Below the pieces are notes generated by a model, which saw only the letters and a program-made list of their open reading frames with translations, did no database searches and was not told the origin of the DNA. This document shows, piece after piece, positions 5,297 through 5,309 of a DNA stretch of 5,309 nucleotides (positions are counted from its first letter, which is position 1; every line of letters starts with the position of its first letter). Made by a program: the position numbers and the translations under genes. The DNA comes from Chitinophagaceae bacterium (GTDB lineage: Bacteria; Bacteroidota; Bacteroidia; Chitinophagales; Chitinophagaceae): assembly GCA_003151295.1 (NCBI GenBank), contig PLXD01000279.1, positions 1 through 5,309 on the forward strand. The letters run 5' to 3'.

Positions 5297-5309
5297 GACA
5301 ACAATAAGA

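Overview
The window looks like chromosomal DNA from a Bacteroidota bacterium, most likely Chitinophagaceae-like. This is inferred from the protein style, the scarcity of Shine-Dalgarno sequences, the A-rich leaders before start codons, a TAnnTTTG-type promoter box near 3110, and the signature of the truncated M1 peptidase tail at the left edge. No database search was possible. There is no sign of a phage, transposase, CRISPR array, tRNA or rRNA.

Layout from left to right. At 1-384 (+) lies the C-terminal end of an M1-family metallopeptidase that begins outside the window. At 444-701 (+) is a small lipoprotein-like reading frame that appears to be the front of a decayed gene, because similar-looking coding sequence continues in another frame to about 844 with two stop codons. 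The rest, up to about 999, has no credible gene. At 1000-1665 (-) is a stand-alone flavodoxin/ferredoxin-NADP+ reductase-type flavoprotein. It is divergent from 1900-3084 (+), a lipoprotein alpha/beta hydrolase resembling PAF acetylhydrolase-like esterases. The 234-bp gap between these two holds the most striking non-coding structure here: a 29-bp inverted repeat around a 20-nt loop (1806-1883), ending 16 bp before the hydrolase start codon.

Downstream, 3141-3818 (+) encodes a membrane PAP2-type phosphatase. It is followed after only 12 bp by 3831-4610 (+), a DUF155/RMD1-family protein with a C-terminal membrane anchor, and these two probably form an operon. Facing them, 4652-5296 (-) encodes an exported START-domain protein.

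Three of the genes (PAF-AH-like hydrolase, PAP2 phosphatase, START protein) plausibly handle lipids in the envelope. Whether they act together is inference from proximity only. No clearly undescribed multi-gene system is visible. The items most worth following up are the long hairpin/palindrome at 1806-1883 and the decayed lipoprotein locus at 444-844.
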